Positions 58,301 through 64,000 of a stretch of 64,000 nt of DNA are shown one piece after another. This DNA is from Hydractinia symbiolongicarpus. Lineage: Eukaryota; Cnidaria; Hydrozoa; Anthoathecata; Hydractiniidae. Made by a program: the position numbers and the translations under genes. Position 1 is the stretch's first letter; each line of letters opens with the position of its first letter. Location: NCBI RefSeq assembly GCF_029227915.1, contig NC_079884.1, forward strand, positions 1,550,001-1,614,000, read 5' to 3'. Under the pieces are notes generated by a model. It was not told where the DNA came from. It searched no databases and saw nothing but the letters and a program-made list of their open reading frames with translations.

Positions 58301-58713
58301 TTAATTCTCAATTTTCAGTGGAGCTGGCGGATATCGAAGATGATCAATCTGATTTCGACGGGATCAGTGTGCGTATTTGAATACCTTCGAGACTTAATAA
58401 TACATTGAAACTCAAGATTGAGATTTATTTGCTATGATTTTAGGAAAAACGCCACAGATGCGGAATGGGGGCATTACTCAGTCGATCAATAGCAATGTTT
58501 GAACACCAACTTCACGAGGCCAAGAAACTATTTTCGACTGTGAATGGCGAATCGCTCTTAGAGTTAGACGATGACATGGAGAACGGGGAAAGCGAAGACG
58601 ACGACGATGAACTTTCAGATGAAGATCGTGATAGTGACGAAGACGATAACACTGATGAAGACATTAATACAGACTCTGACAAACACTTTTTTACAGCGCT
58701 AGAACAAGTATAA
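55302..58713 (+). CDS. KDZ-type (Kyakuja-Dileera-Zisupton) transposase-like gene, multi-exon, 5'-incomplete
   Basis: Exons with GT-AG edges include 55302-55480 (FREWKYGQHELDKL, CPACDQHQHSCHVDGNNKLY; a CxC-like zinc segment), 55883-55982, 56110-56443 (ALDETGLEYCVCRHG, NMFRGEIFGYAHYL, YDVVGKYWPWLK, MKPALSVMHGE), 56566-56666 (QWSGRWQEGSAKSSGEEAEQ), about 56717-56857, 56970-57090, 57180 to about 57500, about 57650-57797, 57900 to about 58152, 58319-58368 and 58444-58713. CRHG, RGE, KYWPWL and HGE are the KDZ transposase signature. The C-terminus has REMKNYIDYY and a long Asp/Glu tail. Most junction phases agree, but there is a shift near 55335, a phase misfit before 56566 and a short gap after EEAEQ, so it may be a domesticated gene or a decaying element. 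The N-terminus is missing where LINE copy 7 begins. Confidence 0.65.
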
Positions 58714-58949
58714 ATATATAATTTCGATTGTAACTTGCTAACCTGACCTGATCATTATGAATTCATCTCATACTTATCCCTCGGCCATGAATATACAACA
58801 GGTTGTTCAGCGAAATTTTCCGCATATAATTTGTACTGTATGTAACTGTATATAATTTGATGAACATACAATGTTTTCATTACTTGACTACCGCCTATAA
58901 GTTATATTTTTTTCATACGATAATCTTCTCTCACAGGGCCGAACATAAA

Positions 58950-59655
58950 AACCTTCAAGTTAGGTCCGAAAACTAATTTTAGAAACAAATTCGTTCCATC
59001 GAAAATGTCTACGTATGGATGTGACTTATTGTGAACCCTTTAATTCGTTCAACTTAGTTCCGAAAACTAATTTTAGAAACAAATTCGTTCCATCGAAAGA
59101 ACTTGTCTACGCACGTATGTGACTTATTGTGAACCCTTCAATTCGTTCAAGTTAGGTCCGAAAAATAATTTTAGAAACAAATTCGTTCCATCGAAAGAAC
59201 TTTTCTACGCATGTATGTGACTTATTGTGAACCCTTCAATTCGTACAACTTAGGTCCGAAAACTAATTTTAGAAAAAAATTCGTTCCATCGAAAGAACTT
59301 GTCTACGCACGTATGTGACTTATTGCGAACCCTTCAATTCGTTCAAGTTAGGTCAGAAAAATAATTTTAGAAACAAATTCGTTCCATCGAAAGAACTTGT
59401 CTACGCATATGTGACTTATTGTGAACCCTTCAATTCGTACAAGTTAGGTCCGAAAAATAATTTTAGAAACAAATTCGTTCCATCGAAAGAACTTGTCTAC
59501 GCACGTATGTGACTTATTGCGAACCCTTCAATTCGTTCAAGTTAGGTCCGAAAAATAATTTTAGAAACAAATTCGTTCCATGGAAAGAACTTGTCTACGC
59601 ATGTATGTGACTTATTGCGAACCCTTCAATTCGTTCAACTTAGGTCCAAAAACGC
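58950..59655. repeat. Tandem 98-bp repeat, about seven units
   Basis: The unit GTCCGAAAAATAATTTTAG ... TATGTGACTTATTGTGAACC recurs at about 58964, 59057, 59156, 59254, 59352, 59448, 59546 and 59644. One unit is 96 bp. An open frame across two units is a repeat artefact. Confidence 0.9.
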
Positions 59656-59820
59656 AAGATATACATACACAAGATATACATACGCATCATGAATCAAAAC
59701 GATACTTTGAATTTGTTTCAGTTGCACGACAATAAGAACGGTAAGTTGAAAAAAGAAAATTGTTTTTACTAACTGATGAGAATACCTAAACCAAGGTATG
59801 GCCCACTATCACGAAAACTC

Positions 59821-60236
59821 CAATGACGGTAGAAATCAACTGATGATCTCATTATTCAGTTAGTTTTTTAAAAGAACGAAACACAAATTGCCAATATCAA
59901 CACTTATATATTGGTAGATAACCAGAGCAAACTACAACAACATGTTCGCTGGAACAAACTGAAACTAAACCAATTTGATTGTTTAATGTACGATGGGGAA
60001 AGCGAGAGGGAATAACACACTGATTTTCACACAATGACGGTAGAAATCAACTGATGATCTCATTATTCAGTAAATGGACGAAACACAAATTGCCAATATC
60101 AACACTTATATATTGGTAGATAACCAGAGCAAACTACAACAACATGTTCGCTCGAACAAACTGAAACTAAACCAATTTGATTGTTCAATGTAATATGGAG
60201 AAAGCGAGAGGGAATAACACACTGATTTTCACACAT
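59821..60236. repeat. Tandem duplication of about 205-211 bp
   Basis: CAATGACGGTAGAAATCAAC starts units at 59821 and 60032. Both contain TATATTGGTAGATAACC and end with AACACACTGATTTTCACAC. They differ by a few substitutions and one short deletion. Non-coding. Confidence 0.9.
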
Positions 60237-60239
60237 TAG

Positions 60240-61322
60240 CTCCCTACAACTTGCTGCATATGCAATCAACGACAGGCCACTTAATAACGAATTGACCTCG
60301 GTAGATCTAATTTCGCGAACAAAGGAGAATATACTACGATCTATCGATTTTAGGACTTAACTCAAATGATTCTTAGATCGCGTTCATTTAATCAAAAGAC
60401 AATGTTGACAAGTTTACGCAAACGAGAACGCCATTCAAGTCTAATACATATTCAGCTTGTACACATGAGGATTTCAACCTGGGATTGGGAGAACAAAGCT
60501 CGTGATTAAACAGTAATCACATGGTTATGTTCGTTGTTATAACTGACAAATGACACTCGTAATAACTAAATTTTTCTCGTTCTGACGTTTCGAACTTTAG
60601 CTCTTTTAGTCATTATTTGTACAATTTATCAATATTTGTACTCAATATCACGCTATACCCGCATACTCATTTTTTTTACTTCATAATTCAAAAACCGAAC
60701 ACGAAACCGCATGCAAAAGAAAGCGTATCTACATCATCAAGAGTTCATTTGCCATGACATTCGAAATTACTTTCCCTTATCAGTAATGGTTTGGCATATG
60801 GAGAAAAAAACTTCAGTAAAGGGGGGAAGCACGTTGTATAGACACTGTTAAGTCTTGATTTTAATTATATCAGATTCTCAACGGAAGGAAGGTAGTTTCT
60901 GAACATATCTTTCATCACTCCATCTATCCGGTCATTTTGTTAATATTAGATATAAACAAGATAAAAAAGTTTTACATCACTGTTTTCTGTTTAAAATATA
61001 CATCTAAAAGTTGAGGACATCTCAATATATATAAATATCAAAAATATTATATAGTGTCGTTATTTACAACATAAAAACTTTCTTTTTTTTGGCAGTTAAC
61101 TATGACATAACATGAAAACATCACATGAAACTGATCACTTATTCGCAAAGATACGGATCGGACAAATATTATTCTATACCTGTATTTTGATCACACACCT
61201 CTTCTTCGAGCCCTTAAAAATGACAAAGAGACAATTTGAAATTTGAAGTAGGACTGAACTTTCTTCAGTAAAAATAATTATTTGAGGAAACTATTTTGAC
61301 TAAAAAAAAAAATCACGTCATC
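60240..61322. other. No gene seen
   Basis: AT-rich sequence without supported features between the duplication and the zinc-ribbon gene. Confidence 0.4.
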
Positions 61323-62652
61323 TTATTGAAACCACAGACCTTCAATCTGCTGTACATCCTCCCCATGTTCCTCTCCATCACATTGCTCACTTTCACACTC
61401 TAAAAATAAATTAAAAAAAAATTCAGATTTGATTTGGTGCAAATCCCTCTTGGTGCAATTCTCTTTGCAATACTTAGGAAGTCTGTGTGTAGCTATAAAT
61501 ATATAAAAATTAACCTTCATTTTGAATGTTGTTGTTTTTTTGAGGATGCCTGTTGCTTGCTGAGGTACTGTTCTTTTGATCTACATATTAATAATGGAAA
61601 ATAATAAAAAAATAATAATAATAATAATGACGAGAGAGAAAATATGCAGAAGAGAAAAAACAAGAAAAACAGTGCTTTGTACTATGTAAAACAATGAGAA
61701 ACACTAGAAGACATCCGTCTTAAGGAAGAAGACATTTGTCGTAAACTATCCGTATAAATGTAAATTCTAAAAGCAATTTTAGTTGGAAAAACTCTTGAAG
61801 AAAATAATAATAACAATAATAATAATAATAACAACTATAATAATAGTAATAAAAGCTATCTGTGTGAAATATGACTGTCGACCCTTCCACTTTTAAAACT
61901 GTATATAGCATGGTTTGAAAAATTGAATGATAGCATTTTGCATGCTGCTTTTTCAAATTATCCAGTGTAAACGAACATAGAAAAATGCAATACCTTTGTG
62001 GAGACTTTCAAAAAACTTTGACAATGCTTGCCCTTGTCTGGTAAACACACCATCATTAAATAGGAAATCGGTCATGCGACCGTTTGTTGCCTTGATATCA
62101 ATGTATGTGCGATTAAATGGTGTTTTTCGCACATACACAACTGCAACATCGTAACCGAGGACATCCTTTATATTATTGCTCTGAAAATATGATTAAATTC
62201 CAATTTATATCACGGCAGATAGAATAATAATGATTATCCAGGAATAAACAACTTACAATATCTTCGATCTTCCTCTTACTTCTTGTAAGGTTGCAAGTTT
62301 CGTTGCTTGCAACCTTTCTCCTTTTGATGCAATCCCTTTTACAGAAAGGGCACTGTCTCAAGGCTGCCGCTATTGCTTCGCCACATTCACTACATTTCTA
62401 AAAGTACGATATCATAATGAAACTTGTTATTATCTTTTTTATCAAATTATGCCCAAATCAATATTATACATATCCATGTACTACATTGAAACAATGAGTA
62501 GTATTCAACTCAAATGTTTTAACGAATAAATCAATTTAGAATATATATTCACTTACTTTTACTGCCACAAAACCCTTCTGACCAAATTTTTTTTTGTTAT
62601 TATTATCGTTATTATTGTTATTGCTGTTGTTTTGATCTTCAGCACTAATCAT
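61323..62652 (-). CDS. Predicted five-exon gene: Asn-rich, zinc-ribbon protein
   Basis: Minus-strand exons are 62652-62557, 62397-62257, 62180-61994, 61580-61515 and 61399-61323. All have GT donors and AG acceptors, and the phases agree (0, 0, 1, 1), giving 188 residues and a TAA stop. Exon 1 is Asn/Lys-rich (MISAEDQNNSNNNN...). Exon 2 has KCSECGEAIAAALRQCPFCK, a CxxC-x10-CxxC zinc ribbon, then a basic stretch (KRRKVASNE, TRSKRKIED) like a nuclear signal. Exon 3 (VLGYDVAVVYVRKTPFNRTY, IDIKATNGRMTDFLFND) may be a small folded domain. The tail is acidic (ECESEQCDGEEHGEDVQQ). The family is not recognised. Intron 3 contains AAT-type microsatellites at about 61600-61630 and 61800-61850. The consistent phases make a real or recent gene likely. 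Confidence 0.65.
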
Positions 62653-62659
62653 ATTTCAC

Positions 62660-64000
62660 TAAAAAATTCAATGTACAGTAAAGAGAGCACTACCTACACC
62701 TTCAAGTAGCTAGGGACTAGCCAGGGATTAGCTAGCCTGCTGCTAACTGCTTTAAATAGAGCAATTAGTCTAGTAGCAGACTATTAGGGGTTTTTTGGTG
62801 AAATTTCAAAATTTTTCGATTGAATAGAACTAAGAAAAAAACCCATTTGGCCCACTTGTAGAGAGGTTTCCTCAGCCACCATGTGCAAGAAATCTAGTCA
62901 ATTTATACTATAAAACGCAAAAAGAAATGTTGGCGTGGAAGGTCAAACTGGTGGTTCAACCATAACACAAAACAATTCCCTGCCCACATCACTATTTTCA
63001 ACACAAAAGAGACATGGTGAACTGAGCGAGCAAGAGCGAGGAACTGTACCATCAGCATCAGAGAGGAAGAAGTAGGAGTAAAAGCCAAACAAAAAGGATC
63101 ATGGAAAGTCAGTGTTCTCTTTCTTTCATCAACCACCATCGAGAAGAAGACATGGCCGAGCTGATAGGAAGCTACTATTAGTCAGCTAGTTAGGCTAGAC
63201 AGGCTTAACAGACAGCTTGACTGTCAGTCTAGCCTGGATTTACTATAGCCTACTCATGGGAATCTTTTCTCATCGCTCGGACCGCATCACAACGACTTTT
63301 GATGGAAGGTCGAAGACATATGGCTCCCCTTAGCTAATCAGACTAAACAAGAACTTTTTAAGTATTTTGATAACCTTTTATATCCAAGCTTTGTTCGAGG
63401 ACCATCGTATTAAATCAGGGAAACGAAAATTACACGATGGTCGCTGTAAACTGGGATACGGGAAATCCCGATGACATCAGCAAGTTTTACTTCGAGGCCG
63501 GCGAATCCAATCGAAATCCGATTCTCAAAAAAAGTTTATAAAAGGGAAAAAAGGGACAGGGTGATCAAATTCATCGTATGTGATAATCAGAAAAATGCAC
63601 CTATCATGTAATAAAAATGTGTTGATGAGATTATTGCCTATCGTATAATCAAATACACGATTCTAGTAATATCCCATATTATATCGGGAATATATCGTGA
63701 ATGTAGTGTGTATGCAACTTCGGGATTGAGAAATAAATCCGATACCTTTTGATGTGATCCTTTGATAGAATAGTAATATACTAACGATAAAAACAATTTC
63801 TTTTAAAAAAAACTACTCTTTCGCAACAAAATGTAATACATATTCAGGCCCGTGGACTACCGAGACAGCTTGTACAGTATGGCCGGGCTTGTTTACTGGG
63901 AATGACTTCTCTTTCCTTCGCATCTGATTGTGAAGTTTCCTAATTGACCGTTCCCCTAAAATTAAAAAACTAGTATCAAATTCTTATTAGAAAAATTAAA
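62660..64000. other. No gene seen; AGCT-rich fold-backs
   Basis: Short inverted repeats rich in AGCTAG occur at about 62700-62780 and 63188-63236 (GGCTAGACAG ... CTGTCAGTCTAGCC). They may be ends of small non-coding elements. No coding region is supported to the end of the window. Confidence 0.35.

Noticed and set aside
59315-59512. 65-residue frame with an internal repeat
   Set aside because: Spans two 98-bp tandem units only.

Overview
The window is AT-rich metazoan DNA. Genes are split by GT-AG introns, and it carries microsatellites, satellites, Helitrons, LINEs, a Harbinger element, MITEs and tRNA-derived repeats. The mix (Helitrons, KDZ and Harbinger transposons, R2-like LINEs) would suit an early-branching invertebrate such as a cnidarian. 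No marker gene proves the species, so this is inference.

Layout. 1-5.6 kb: a TA microsatellite inside a direct repeat, the 3' end of an R2-like LINE, a fold-back element, a tRNA-like repeat and a scrap of an APE-type LINE reverse transcriptase. 5.6-12.2 kb: a decayed Helitron whose first ORF has an N-terminal 2A motif and an OTU deubiquitinase domain. 12.2-14.7 kb: a 67-bp satellite. 15.7-16.5 kb: a small three-exon gene. 16.6-24.6 kb: MITEs, minisatellites, a LINE fragment and a pogo-like end, with no recognised gene. 24.7-34.8 kb: a second Helitron. Its 4.5-kb Rep-helicase ORF is broken by one TGA, and it carries a two-exon Arg-rich gene whose intron holds a LINE. Its 3' hairpin and CTAG abut the 5' end of another Helitron. 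35.3-39.5 kb: more copies of the R2-like LINE. 43.4-48.6 kb: an RT scrap, a KMT5A-like SET pseudogene, another LINE 3' end and a PIN-like/Cys-rich pseudogene. 48.6-55.2 kb: the longest LINE copy, split by a complete 3,100-bp Harbinger transposon with TAA target duplications. 55.3-58.7 kb: a multi-exon KDZ-transposase-like gene. 59-60.2 kb: tandem repeats. 61.3-62.7 kb: a five-exon zinc-ribbon gene on the minus strand.

The most unusual component is the LINE family. Seven copies lie here, all on the minus strand. Pieced together by overlap they show reverse transcriptase, a CCHC knuckle, an R2-type restriction-like endonuclease and a C-terminal USP (peptidase C19) domain, followed by a 3' UTR of repeated RNA hairpins whose stems vary in compensating fashion. 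I know Ulp1 and OTU proteases in non-LTR elements, but not a USP placed after the endonuclease. Together with the 2A-OTU Helitron, two unrelated mobile elements in one window each encode a deubiquitinase.
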